Assembly: GCA_036873755.1 (NCBI GenBank)
Contig: JAVTVY010047828.1
Location: 124,001-188,000, forward strand
DNA from: Hanleya hanleyi
Taxonomy: Eukaryota; Mollusca; Polyplacophora; Lepidopleurida; Hanleyidae
Direction of reading: 5' to 3'
Length of the DNA stretch: 64,000 nt
Made by a program: the position numbers and the translations under genes. Every line of letters starts with the position of its first letter. Positions within the stretch are counted from its first letter, which is position 1. This document shows positions 53,121-63,664 of this stretch, one piece after another. The notes under the pieces were generated by a model, which ran no database searches, had not been told where the DNA came from, and worked only from the letters and a program-made list of their open reading frames with translations.

Positions 53121-53387
53121 GAGATTCCATCGCCATCATCTAACAGAGCTATGTCCACAGAAATTAGCTTCGCCTGAGTCTCGGAACTTTGTTAAAATGT
53201 CACCCACGCGGTCTTACCCAGCCCCATCATCTGTCCTCTTCGACCTTGCTGGGCAGTGGAGCACTTCTGATGAATGTACTTGGCACAGGGCACAAAGGCT
53301 CCAATCTATATGGTGATGGCCGGCTGTCGACGTAGATGGTTGCAAACTGTCATCTTGTACAATCTTACATCGCTTCTTCGCTGGCAT
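53103..53387 (-). pseudogene. Inverted second copy of the Cys-rich fragment
   Basis: On the minus strand from ATG 53387: the same MPAKKRCK start, CALC...CPA and the same TAA after DDGAG. A short deletion follows (EQP missing after GE), and VDIALLDDGDGISQTLAKH is free of the second stop seen in the plus copy. The first stop predates the duplication and the second arose later in the plus arm. Confidence 0.55.
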
Positions 53388-54234
53388 GGTGGTTCTAATC
53401 AGTCATCTGCAAGAAGAGAAACACAGATTTATTTGTCATAATAATATGTTGTGTTTGGTTTGCTTGATTGTGGCGTTTCTTGATGGCGTATCTATGTTGG
53501 TTTTCGGTGCAGTTTGGTATTGGAAGCCTTATATCTGGGGAAATAATAAGAATGTTCATATAATGATATTTGCTTAGGGGATCGGACAAATTTTGGGTTT
53601 TGTTCATAAACTGCAGCTATTTCGCATGCATTCGTATATAATTATGATTGCAATGCATTTCTGTCGATTGCCCGATTATTTGTGTTTATGAAAACATATA
53701 GAAAATAATATTGCATTCAGATAATTATGTATGTTCTTAAGTGACTACGATATGGTACTTCTTGTTATGCGTGAATCGTATGGACACAATCGTTGATGTT
53801 CACACATATAGCTGATATTGCACAAAATCGTAATGACACTGTATCTTAAATTGTTTAGTGTCTACTGATCATCAAATTGATCACATATGGACTTGTTAAT
53901 ATAGATATTCTGAACGCATGTCTTGAAGTTATAAAATATGATAAATTGTCATATTTCTGCATCAGCAATGACTTCCGTTTGTACGAAAACATATAAAACA
54001 ACATTTTATTCATGTTTTTGTGACATGTATTCAAGGAGATATGCCGTTTAATAAATTTTCACGACGCACATGGTGGCCATTTTGGATTTTCTCAATTTAC
54101 GGGCATAAAAGAAAAAATTGAGCTTGGCCCTATATCTGGAATCATTAAGTACCTTCTGATCATCAACTGTGCCAATTTTGGTGCTTTTACCACAAAAGCC
54201 ACAATTATTTCACATATCTGCCTCACTATTGGTG

Positions 54235-54480
54235 CGTGTCACTGGGTAGCGATACTGTATAAGACTTGAGGGAGTGGTGACATTGTAGGATTTGACTGTA
54301 TGAGAGTGAGGTTGGTGGAGGGAGACGGATAACGTATTGTTTAGAAACCGTGCTATTTCAAAAGGTTTAATAATGCAGAAATGCGCATCAGTGCCATGTG
54401 ATTGTTGGCGGTTTTACATTTTTCAACTTCAACTTCATCTCTGAATACCATGATATATACGAACTGGAGTGCTGTATTTA
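54235..54480. other. Unassigned
   Basis: No gene or repeat recognised between the inverted repeat and the family E copy. Confidence 0.4.
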
Positions 54481-54484
54481 GGCC

Positions 54485-54970
54485 ATACGCCTAGATTCGG
54501 ATGGTGGACTGGCCCCCGAGGCCCGCCCTCTGTACATGTTATTCGACAAATATATGTAGGTTTATTGTTTCCATGGGAAATTTAAACCGTACGACGTCGG
54601 GCATTACAGGTGAGTTTTTCTGAGTAGCCTTGCATTTACCAGGTTTATCACATGTTCAGGCGTTTACTGCATCAGACGTCGTCGATGCTCATCCATTAAC
54701 ATCTGTCATCACAGCTCCCGAGCTAGCTTATCTAATTCCACTTTAATAAGCCGGCGCTAGGGACCGTGTGAATAATTCATTGTCTCCACATGAACACCTG
54801 CAATAAAAGCGCGGATGAGATACTAAGGCTACGTCCGACGATTCACCGTATTCTTGGGTCTGAATGCGAGGTGCCGAGGGAAGCTTTCCTGTAGAGTCAT
54901 ATGGTTGCTTTTTAGTCGCCAGACATCAATTTCCCTCACTTCTTGCATATCGCTCCAATTTCAATCTTTT
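54485..54970 (+). repeat. Dispersed repeat family E, copy 2
   Basis: Shares with 7535-8030 the blocks CCCCGAGGCCCGCC, TCTAATTCCACTT...GCTAGGGACCGTGTG, TCTCCACATGAACA and AATAAAAGCGCGGATGAGAT. It then has AGTCATATGGTTGCTTTTTA, which is also at 59665 and, inverted, at about 23570. Confidence 0.6.
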
Positions 54971-55176
54971 GGGTTCTTCATGGACATGTAATGTACATTC
55001 CGCTAGTTAAATGTCGTCTTATAAAGCGCATGTAATCCATAGCTACATCTTGAGAAGGAAACAATGTAGCCAGGGAAACATGTTCCATTTCTATATACTG
55101 ACAACTTACTTGAGCTGGCACTTAAGCGCCGTAATAAGTTCGCACTCATTTGTATTCTATTAGTCACAGAAGAACA

Positions 55177-55233
55177 TCGACGCTGATTGGTACCTCGTTT
55201 TGTTTGGATAATATTCCGACCAATCAGCGTCGA
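55177..55233. repeat. 15-bp hairpin (CGACGCTGATTGGT)
   Basis: TCGACGCTGATTGGT (55177-55191) and its exact complement (55219-55233), loop 27 bases. The palindromic half ATTGGT is CCAAT-box-like in reverse. Confidence 0.8.
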
Positions 55234-55454
55234 GCTTTTATCGCCGACTCGGCCGGAAGAAAATCCAGCGGGAAGCCGGGTTTGCAGTTAAAATGGTTTG
55301 AATACAAGAAAACACGCATGGATTTACCATAGGGCGATGTCATGGAGTAATGTCAGCACAGGTACGTTATGTATTGACACCCTGCTTGATAGAGCAGACC
55401 AATTTATGCGGTGATTGAAGAGATGACTGGCCCAAACTGCCTGTCCAGTGCGGT

Positions 55455-55688
55455 TTACACTGACATTTTCTGGCCACGATCTTGTCCGAGTAAAGAAAAT
55501 TCAGCGTAACATCGGACTTCATCTGGGTGTACAGTGATAACTAGTAACAGTTGTTGGGATAATGACACGTCGACATAAACTATAGCATGTTCTCGTTCAA
55601 TGGCATACAACTTTGGCACATTTCGTGCGCTGGTTCGATCGCTAGACCGATTTAAAAGAAGGTGTCTCAGGGTCATTTTCGAGGCCAT
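55455..55688 (-). CDS. Unidentified 77-codon frame, possible host first exon
   Basis: Minus strand from ATG 55688 with a good start context (AACAACATGGCC). It reads MASKMTLRHLLLNRSSDRTS...AIVYVDVSLSQQLLLVITV and closes at 55455. Codon and residue composition look protein-like and it is not part of a repeat seen elsewhere here. A TATATACC lies about 30-35 bases before the ATG. No domain recognised; it could be a small exon with a donor near its end or a chance frame. Confidence 0.22.
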   Translation of the reverse strand: MASKMTLRHLLLNRSSDRTSARNVPKLYAIEREHAIVYVDVSLSQQLLLVITVHPDEVRCYAEFSLLGQDRGQKMSV

Positions 55689-55824
55689 GTTGTTAATCTG
55701 GTCTATGTATAGGGTATATAGTGTAATTTTCTATGCTTGGCAAACACGGCCTCGCGCTTTAAAATTTGACCATGTATGAGTATTATAGTAAGCTATATAA
55801 TAATTTAATATTTCAAAGATGTTC

Positions 55825-55922
55825 CAAAAAAATTAAAATTTTAAAATTTAAAAAAATTAAAATTTTAAAATTTAAAAAAATTAAAATTTTGAAATTAAAA
55901 AACAATTAAATTTTAAATGTCC
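55825..55922. repeat. AT-only tandem repeat
   Basis: Three to four copies of a ~28-base unit (AAAATTAAAATTTTAAAATT) with almost no G or C. Confidence 0.85.
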
Positions 55923-55974
55923 CAAAAAACTCTTTGACAAAACAGTGCTACTTAGCCCGTTGACGCGGTATATC

Positions 55975-56200
55975 AATAGCACATCTCCTGTATTTGCATA
56001 CCTCGCTAATAGAATTTGCTGGATCCTGTGTGAAATGTAACGATTTCAATTAACGTCAGGAAGTATATTTGCAGGAACTGATTGAAAAGAAGACTATACC
56101 ATCTAATTATAGAAAGCCTTCATTCAAAGGTTCACAAACTCTGTATAAGTATACCACACACCGCATGAAGACATGAAAGAGATACAATACTCGGGGAAAT
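55975..56200 (+). pseudogene. Old PLE RT C-terminal fragment
   Basis: Frames read LLDPV.CNDFN and LQELIEKKTI..NYRKPSFKG, aligned with FARSC.NCDDFNQRHKTLLKKLIKQG.SSKRLHSKF of the other copies but much more diverged. It is followed by a separate, younger PLE tail. Confidence 0.45.
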
Positions 56201-56404
56201 TACTTGAATCAGAACAGAAAACAGAGCGGTGATACGGATTTGAAGATAGAAACATCATGATGTCTTGTCGATATCAATGAAACCTATTGATCGCTACTCT
56301 TCATTGGAAAAACAACCATAGTATACATAAACATTGGTTAGTTTCCAGCACACCTTGTCGATGCATCCCACCCGTGAATGAGCAGACGTCAAATACACGT
56401 CCCC

Positions 56405-56882
56405 ATGTCGGTGACATCGCATGCTGATAGCAAAATACGAGCGTAGCGTGCAAGATCTATGGCGCTACGTTTCGTAACTTGTGTCTAATTCCGCTTAACC
56501 CGGGGCTAGGGGCCGTATGAACCCATGTACTTCAAGCATCTCATGGTACTCATATGAACAGTCACAATCTAAGCGTGACTGAGATATATCATTCTTTAGA
56601 TGACGACTTTACAACGAATATTATGGATTAGGAATACTGATCAGCGATACGGATTTGATATTTTTGGAACATCATGATGTCTTGCCGGCATCATTGAAAA
56701 CTGTTGACCGCTTCTCTCTTGCAGGAAACAAACCTATGTTTTTGTATACTATGATTGTCTTTTTGAATTTGGTGCTAATACTGTTATATGGAAAATGGAA
56801 TAGGTCTTTGGATTATGGACGCGGATATTCTCTAATGGACGACGGCTGGATTATGAATGACGGACTAGACGCTTGTAATCGC
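56405..56882 (+). mobile_element. PLE RT end plus complete 3' UTR
   Basis: Begins in the last codons of RT (MLIAKYERSVQDLWRYVS, stop at about 56479), then the full 3' UTR to the terminal GGACTAGACGCTTGTAAT at 56861-56878. A 77-codon frame (56655-56888) with a hydrophobic MIVFLNLVLILLYG segment crosses the UTR; see findings. Confidence 0.85.
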
Positions 56883-56889
56883 GGGTGAC

Positions 56890-57580
56890 TCGCATTGAGT
56901 GAATATGAACCAGATACATGGCACTTATTTTATTATAACCAAAAGGTGGAAAATATTTATATTGTTTTACAAAGACTTTTGTTTGCAGAGTGAGTATGAA
57001 TTGGTTCGACTATTTGGTAAATATGCGGCTGATCTACAATATTTTCTTCGTAGCTAACCGATATAAACACCATCCGCTATATGTAGATTATACGCATGGT
57101 ATATAATTATAATTTTGAGAGATTCTTCAGTCATCCTGCTGAACTATATTCCCACAATGTATGCACGTATGCTATGAGTTATTCAGAGGAAGAAACCCGA
57201 GAATAATGTTTCCCTCTAAAGTGTGTATTCTCTCCCTCGGTGGCATAGTCGAAAGCAGTGATTATTACCAGCCCACCAACTCCAGATTCTGAGAGAGAAC
57301 TTATAGGTATGGAAGGAAATCATGCCAAACTCACTTCACACGACTCAGTCTCTGAGACTTGTTCCACGCAATACAATCTATTTTATCGCCTTACACTGAG
57401 AACGGGCGAACCTGAACGCCACAAACCATCACTGAGTCCAAAATTATAATCAGGATTTAACTTCAGGCGAACAATGATTGGCCATTGTACCTGTCTGGAC
57501 CGCAAATGGTTTGTAATGTATTTCAAAATGTTTCCGTAATATTTGACTCTCAAAGATATCAACACCACCATTTGCTATTT
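56890..57580. other. Gene-free stretch
   Basis: No gene or repeat recognised. A 63-codon frame at 57258-57449 has no known domain. Confidence 0.4.
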
Positions 57581-57584
57581 CAAG

Positions 57585-57793
57585 CTAGTCCGCTGGTGAT
57601 TTTGGGATTGACGGCCATTTTTCAAGATTTTGCCTGTTTTTCCCAGTAGGTTATCTCCCTTCTTTAGTTTAAGAGATAGGGATTTCCTTTAAAAGTATGC
57701 TGCCGAGAATTTTGCCCAGTAACATTCATCCAATTTGGTAAATTTTGATAGACATTGTCACTATCTTCAAACAATTCGAATATAAGAAAAAGT
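57585..57793 (-). mobile_element. Truncated copy of the TTAA MITE
   Basis: Minus-strand match to the right half of 26463-26898 (GTCCGCTGGTGATTTT, TTATCTCCCTT, AGGGATTTCCTTTAAA, GCCGAGAATTTTGC, ATATAAGAAAAAGTTAA). It is cut off exactly where the PLE terminal sequence begins, so the PLE insertion removed or displaced the rest. Confidence 0.75.
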
Positions 57794-57794
57794 T

Positions 57795-59320
57795 AAGTTA
57801 AGCGTCTAGTCCGTCATTCATAAATCAACCGTCGTCCATTAAAGAATATCCGCGTCCATAATTCAAAGACCTATTCCATATTCCATATAACAGCATTAGC
57901 CCCAAATTCAAAGAGACATTCATAGTATACATTAACATAGGCTAGTTTCCTGCAAGAGAGAAGCGGTCAGTAGTTTTCAATGATGCCGGCAAGACATCAT
58001 GATGTTCCAAAAATATGAAATCCGTATCGCTGATAATTATTCTTAATCCTTATGATATTCGTTATAAAGTCGTCATCTAGAGAACGATGTATCTCAGTCA
58101 CGCTTTGATTGTGACTGTTCATATGAGCACAATAAGGATCTTGAAGTACATGGGTTCATACGGCCCCTAGTCCCGGGTTAAGCAGAAACTAGACACAAGT
58201 TACGGAACGTAACGCAATAGATCTTGCACGCTGCGCTCGTATTTTGCTATCAGCATTCCATATGTATCGCCAAATTTGAGAAAGTTTGAGTGGAGGCGCT
58301 TGGTGGTAGAGCCCTGTTTTTTGGGACGTTGATTAGAATCGTCACATTTGAAACAGGATCTAGCAAATGCTACTAGGCGAGGTATGTATACGCCATATGC
58401 AGGTTCCACTGGAATATTACTGTCCAGAAAGGCATATTTTACGATGTCGAAATTGTAGTCATCTATTTTGTTATAAAGTCGACGAGAGAGAAGGCCCGCT
58501 TCATTTTTATAGAGACAGAGGTCCAAATATGATATGCCGGTAGGGCTATCTGTAGTTTCCTTCAAATCCAGTGAAGCTGGATATATATCCTTCACTGTGT
58601 CATTTATATAGCGATTATCCACAGCGAGAAGATTTTGTATGTAGCGTTTGGTGAATGAGAAGGAACGGGCTTTGAATTGATCGGTTTTTAAAAGAGCCTG
58701 CATGTAGTCATTCATAAGAGAACATATATAGGTCAGCCAAAAGGGGTGCACAATTATTACCCATTGGTATACGGATACTCCGGCTTCCTCCACCAACCAA
58801 ACTGAATGTCACCATATGAGTGAAACAAACTTGAGTGTGACATTAGACCAAATTCCCTCCCTCACTCCCATTGGTATACTGTTGATGTATTGTGTTCCCA
58901 AATTTCACATAGATAGTTTTAATGAGAAATTCAAGCAACTCTATAAACAAAGAAACATCCCATGAACGATATCTTTTGTATGTAGTAGAGCTAAAGAATG
59001 CTTTATGGCTTTTGACAGTAATATATCTACGATCAGTTTCCTTGAACACAGATAATATTAATAAACTTAGACGGTCAATAAGGTCCTGATGAGAAATTGC
59101 AGTATAGAGAGTCGAGAAATCCCATGTGGATACATGTCTGTACGGTATGTGACCTTTAGCATCAAGTTCTTCCATAAGACATTCTGAATTTTTCAATATT
59201 CACATACATTCAACGCCAGAGTTTTTAGAAAATGCTTGTACTTTCTGAAGTGCCTTCATCAACAGGGTTGAAAGAAGCTTGGTGTAGTAGTTTGGGAGCC
59301 AAGTTGAAAAAGGCCTTATT
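57795..59320 (-). mobile_element. Longest Penelope-like element copy (RT plus 3' UTR)
   Basis: Minus strand. 3' UTR at 57795-58199, RT from about 59320 to 58200 in three frames. The N-terminal part has KLLSTLLMKALQ and a STWDFSTLYTAISH segment (motif A region). After a slip near 58850, MLSHV-type sequence is followed by FTKRYIQNLLAVDNRY (motif C, YIDD changed to YIQN), YPASLDLKETTDSPTGISYL, RRLYNKIDDYNFDIVKYAFL, PAYGVYIP and KYERSVQDLLRYVP, then stop. No GIY-YIG endonuclease follows. Lost motif C acidic residues and frameshifts make it inactive. Family assignment rests on RT style and tandem tails. Confidence 0.7.
58200..59320 (-). pseudogene. Penelope-like reverse transcriptase, frameshifted
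   Basis: Coding part of the copy above: frames 59196-58843 and 58796-58200 plus a piece upstream to about 59320. It is the most complete RT of this family here. The central region with the MGxNCAPLLADL motif is damaged (compare 15690-16215, which keeps it). About 370 codons are visible; a full RT of this type would be longer at the N terminus. Confidence 0.7.
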
Positions 59321-59554
59321 TTAGAAATTTGCTCATCCCACCGGCTAGATAATTTTCATCTATACCATGTCTTTCTATGATCATTGCGGGTATTAACCAG
59401 GGTGGATGTAGCGTTCCAAGGTGGTGCAGATTGTTTTTATTGCTGCCGAAATGACACCCTGCAGATATTCGGTTTGTTCCACCATAAAATGGGGTAGATG
59501 ACAGCCCAGCCACACTTATTTATAGCCTAATCAGTCTAAGCTATACTACATATT

Positions 59555-59735
59555 TACTCATATCCCGTGTGGATACTTCATAGTCTCCACATGAACAGCT
59601 GCAATAAAAGCGCGGCTGGGATACTAAGTCAACGTCCGAGATTTCCACGAATTCTTTCCTATAGAGTCATATGGTTGCTTTTTAGTCGCCAATTTTCCCC
59701 ACCTCTTGCATATCGCTCCAATTCATAAATAATGG
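59555..59735 (+). repeat. Dispersed repeat family E, partial copy 3
   Basis: TCCACATGAACAGCTGCAAT, AAAAGCGCGGCTGGGATACT and AGTCATATGGTTGCTTTTTA match 54775-54960 with a short gap. Confidence 0.65.
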
Positions 59736-59799
59736 CAGAGTAATATAATATCATGATTTGTTTATGTAATCCAATCGTGTGGCGTCACGTGGGGACTGT

Positions 59800-60790
59800 C
59801 AACTGAAAAAACTATTCCCTCTCAAAAAAGGGGGTATAAGTATATGAATTGCTATATATCTCTTAACACTGATCCCATCTATCTAAAATTCATTATTTAT
59901 TGTAGAGCAGTTAATAACCTTTTAATAACTAAGATCGTAGTTGTATTCGAATCCTATGGTATAACTGGGGGGGGGGGGGGGGGGGGGGGGTAAAACTCAA
60001 ATGTTATTTGACATACTTATAAGAATCACCCAATTGCAAAAGGGGGTATGTGTGAATAATTTGGCATAGCTTTCTTATTAATAATCCTAAGTGTCTGAAA
60101 TTATTATATTGTATTTAGTATATATGCCACAGATATATACAATCAGGATGTGGTTTTGTATCCCAATGTATGACATCATTCAGGGGCCGTATCCAAATAT
60201 CAACTTGAAAAAATATTTCTTTCCAGAGAAGGCGGTTCATGTACTTCAGTGGTCGTAATTTCCTTATGAAATTTTTCTAAACATTATCATATACAGTTCA
60301 GCTTAGTGTTTATTATTATCAAAGGTAGTTTTTGTATCCCAGTTAAAGGATGTGACTTGGAGGTAATATTCACGTGTCAATTGAACAGAAAATGAACCCT
60401 CTGAAATACGTGTGTATATGTAATTAAAGATTTATATCCACCTTAAATATCATCTAAACTTAATTTCCGACTATTCCGCACTATTGGCAGAGTAACGTGC
60501 CAGCATTTGTTATTTTTTATTTTAACCGATGACAACAAATAGGGGCCATATCAGAAATACCGATAGAAATAAAATGCTCCCTCCCGCAAAGACGATATGG
60601 ATATAATTACATTTTCATGATTATAGACTCATTGTGTCTAAACATTAACTAATATTCAGAATTGGTCAGTATGAGTAAAAGTAAAAGTGTTCTTGTATCT
60701 TAACCGTATGATATTACATGGTCTGTATTCAATTTACAAATGGACACCAATAAATAGGTAGTATGGTGTTACGGAAGTTTGCATGGTGCC
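59800..60790 (-). repeat. Diverged ~185-bp satellite array, minus orientation
   Basis: A GGCCGTATCCAAATATCAAC-like block (reverse of TTTGGATACGGCC) recurs near 60188, 60370, 60545 and 60730 with period of about 180-190. An AAAGGGGGTAT block accompanies it (59828, 60040). The same unit forms the plus-oriented array at 62280-63660. Units are heavily diverged. Confidence 0.6.
59967..59990 (+). repeat. 24-base poly-G tract
   Basis: Uninterrupted run of 24 G inside the minus-oriented satellite array, probably grown from a GGGGG block of the unit. Length is prone to sequencing error. Confidence 0.85.
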
Positions 60791-60799
60791 AGGGAATAT

Positions 60800-62275
60800 T
60801 CAGTCCAGTTTCACAATACAAGTGTACCACGTCAGAAGATTAATAGCTGGTGGGATTAAGCGAACATGGCTGTTGAAGACAATCATCGCCGAGCTGGTGA
60901 GCTGATTTTTAGGTTGGTGACCTAAAGTACCTCCCCAAACTGATCACGTGGGTAATGCATTGAAACTAGCTGTGCTGATCACAGGAGAACAAAGTGATAC
61001 GATATAAATCACTCATGCGCGACAGATTAATAACGTTAGTACAGAGTGGCTTATCTGCTGGAGTTACCTAATTATAGTAGTTGGAATTCTCCTTTTAACA
61101 ATAGTAATAGCCGCAAAGCAACTGCTTCCTTAATATATGTATCTTTTCGAAAACGCGAATATCGAAATCTCTCTATAACACATCATACCGGAAACATTTT
61201 GTCCTGGGTTAATTTGAACGTATTTCTACAATATTTCGTGCAAAAGATCCCGGATTACACGTCTAAGGCCAGACGTACGGATCACGCTTAATATGCCAAG
61301 AAGGAAAACTTCACACTAGAAGCATAATTCCCATCATTCAGACTTTTTAGGGAATATCGAGTTATTCTTTTAACTCTTTAGACCTTCATAGCTCGATAAT
61401 GAGCACCCAATCAGCTACGTTTTGAAACGTATAAGTCTGATTGGTTACAGCCATGCGCAATCAGCGGATGGTAGACCGAAATTGATGACAGAAAGTTAGT
61501 ATTAACACTTGAAGAATGGAGTCGATTACATGATCAAGAATCTGTTCAGCATCATTATATAATCAAATTGACATGTTGAGGTCAAATGACAGATTGTTAT
61601 CAGATGCTAAGCGTAATTAATATATTTGTCACAATAAAGGTCAGCCTACACTAAAGTTTCCGTTTTAATCGTTTTGGAATATAAATCGTGCACTAATAAT
61701 CAGAGATAAATTGAATATAACAGGGACAAGATGTCATTCAATGAAGGAATCGTTTTATTTGGGGCATTTATCTAAACCTCGTGAATGCACAATTATCAAA
61801 ATCCAACGTTTCACGTCAAAACTCATCATCTTGGGCCCAGTTTTCCCTGATCTGTGATCCAATGTCCCTCATCTACAGATAATGGTACCCAATTCAGCTT
61901 CAAGGGAACTTTTAGAAATTTGAAATTTACTTCGTATAGAGTCAGCCAAATTAATTAGTAATGCGGGGAATATTTGCTTGGCGAGTGTGCATTTTCAATA
62001 AGATCAACGGTTGTTTTGTAATTTATCGATGAATTGAACAAAGGTTACTTAAACTAGCTGAAAAATCAACATGAAACTGTTGAAGTGAATTTGATGAAGC
62101 TGGAGGTGTACAGTGAGACCCTCAATCTCATGAGAAATTTAACATTTCTGACGATGGCCAAGGCCGCCATCTTGGATTTAGCAATGGTACTGTATGCGGC
62201 AAGTAAATATGCCATGATATTAAAGTTACCTGGATTTTTTGTAGCACTCATTCTGTAGCTTTTACAATTCTCATT
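60800..62275. other. Gene-free stretch between satellite arrays
   Basis: No recognised gene. An 81-codon plus frame (61046-61291) lacks a known domain. GATGGCCAAGGCCGCCATCTTGG near 62153 recalls the unit at 51770-51925. Confidence 0.4.
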
Positions 62276-62279
62276 CATA

Positions 62280-63660
62280 CTCGTTTGACACAAAAAGCGC
62301 TAAACAATAGGGAACAGAGTATTTTTCAGTTGAAACTCATATTTGGCAGTCAAGTGAAAAGCTGAACTACAATTACTAACTCTGTGAATAACTGATGCAG
62401 TTGTTCTTAAGAGATATATAGTAAAACAGATACAGACGAACTATTCGTTGAGAAGATAAGCTGAACTTATGGCCTATGTCATGCTCTCCCATATTTTTCA
62501 ACAAAATAATTTGTTCAGTTTGTATTTTAAAACGAATCTCAGTTCCATATGATAAGAATATGGCAACAATGTTCATTAATACACAACACAGTCCCGGCAG
62601 ATTGGATCAGTATTGAAAAAAATATTGCTATATGATCAAACATACCCCCTTTAGCAGCCGCTAGTACGTGTTCGACTGGATATTTGAATATGGTTCCCAG
62701 ACGACGTTTTTGAGTTGAAAAACTACAATTCATTCTGCTAATATATAACTTCGCTTTCAACTGATGAGTAATAAATGAGGCAGTTTAGACAGCCCAAATA
62801 ATTATTAAGAGATATGTAGTGGGTCATTCACACATAACTCCCTTTTCAAGATGGAGTAGATTTGTGCAACTGAAATTTGAATACAGTCCCCAATTACATC
62901 ATACGGTTGGAAGATAAAACTAAAGTACTAACTAAAAAAAAACACTGCTAAGTAATGTTGAGAATTATATTACGATATTCGGAAATATTTGGATCAGTAA
63001 TAAGAAGGATATAGCAACACTTACACATACCCCCATTTTGGGAAGGAGTATGTTTTTTTTCAAGCTGACATTTGGATACGGCCCCCAAGGCGGTCAAACT
63101 ATGTTGAGATACAAACACGAATCGTGGTGGTATATACATTTTATTCAGCATTTATGCCATTGCCAATGAACATCAGACAGATAGGGCCACTATTAATAAA
63201 GTTATGGCAGTTCAATCACACATACACTTTTTCAAAAGGCAATATTTTTTTCTGATAAAATTTCATTTGAATACCACCTCCAAATACACCATATGGTTAG
63301 GATACAACCACGGTGTTAGGTATTAAAAAACTTCGCGAGGTAACATGCAACAATATTTTGTCACGTTTACATAGATTGGTTCAATAATAAGGAAGATATA
63401 GCAATACAAATACACCTAACAATTTTTAAACGGGAGCAATTTTTTCAGTTGACATTTGGATATGGTCGCTAGGGGACGTTATGAAGTCGGGATACAGGAA
63501 CAAATCTTGATAACACATATCTCATATAGTTTTAATGATTAATATATGATACAGTTTAGGCAGACTAGGCCGATAACAGAAAAAAACAACGGCGATTAGA
63601 ATACACCTACCCCCATTTTCGGCAAAGTAACATGAATGTCTGTAGCGGGACATATCCTCC
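62280..63660 (+). repeat. Diverged ~195-bp satellite array, plus orientation
   Basis: The TTTGRATAYGG-like block recurs at about 62680, 62877, 63071, 63269 and 63451 (steps 197, 194, 198, 182), preceded each time by ACACATACCCCC..TTT and TTTTTTCAGTTGACA-like blocks and followed by GGATACAAACACG. At least six units, strongly diverged. Confidence 0.7.
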
Positions 63661-63664
63661 GCTA

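Larger units (their letters stand above)
51782..54232. repeat. 2.45 kb inverted repeat carrying a captured gene fragment
   Basis: Left arm 51782-52898 and right arm 53103-54232 are reverse complements with scattered differences and small indels. The unique centre spans about 204 bases (52899-53102). The inner ~300 bases of each arm hold the start of the same Cys-rich coding sequence. No transposase or clear target duplication. It may be a foldback-type element or a local inverted duplication; the arms have diverged more than those of the 18.4 kb element. Confidence 0.8.

Noticed and set aside
52604..53158. 184-codon minus frame
   Set aside because: It crosses the centre of the 2.4 kb inverted repeat. 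Only its first ~20 residues are the true coding frame of the captured fragment; the rest is antisense or out of frame.
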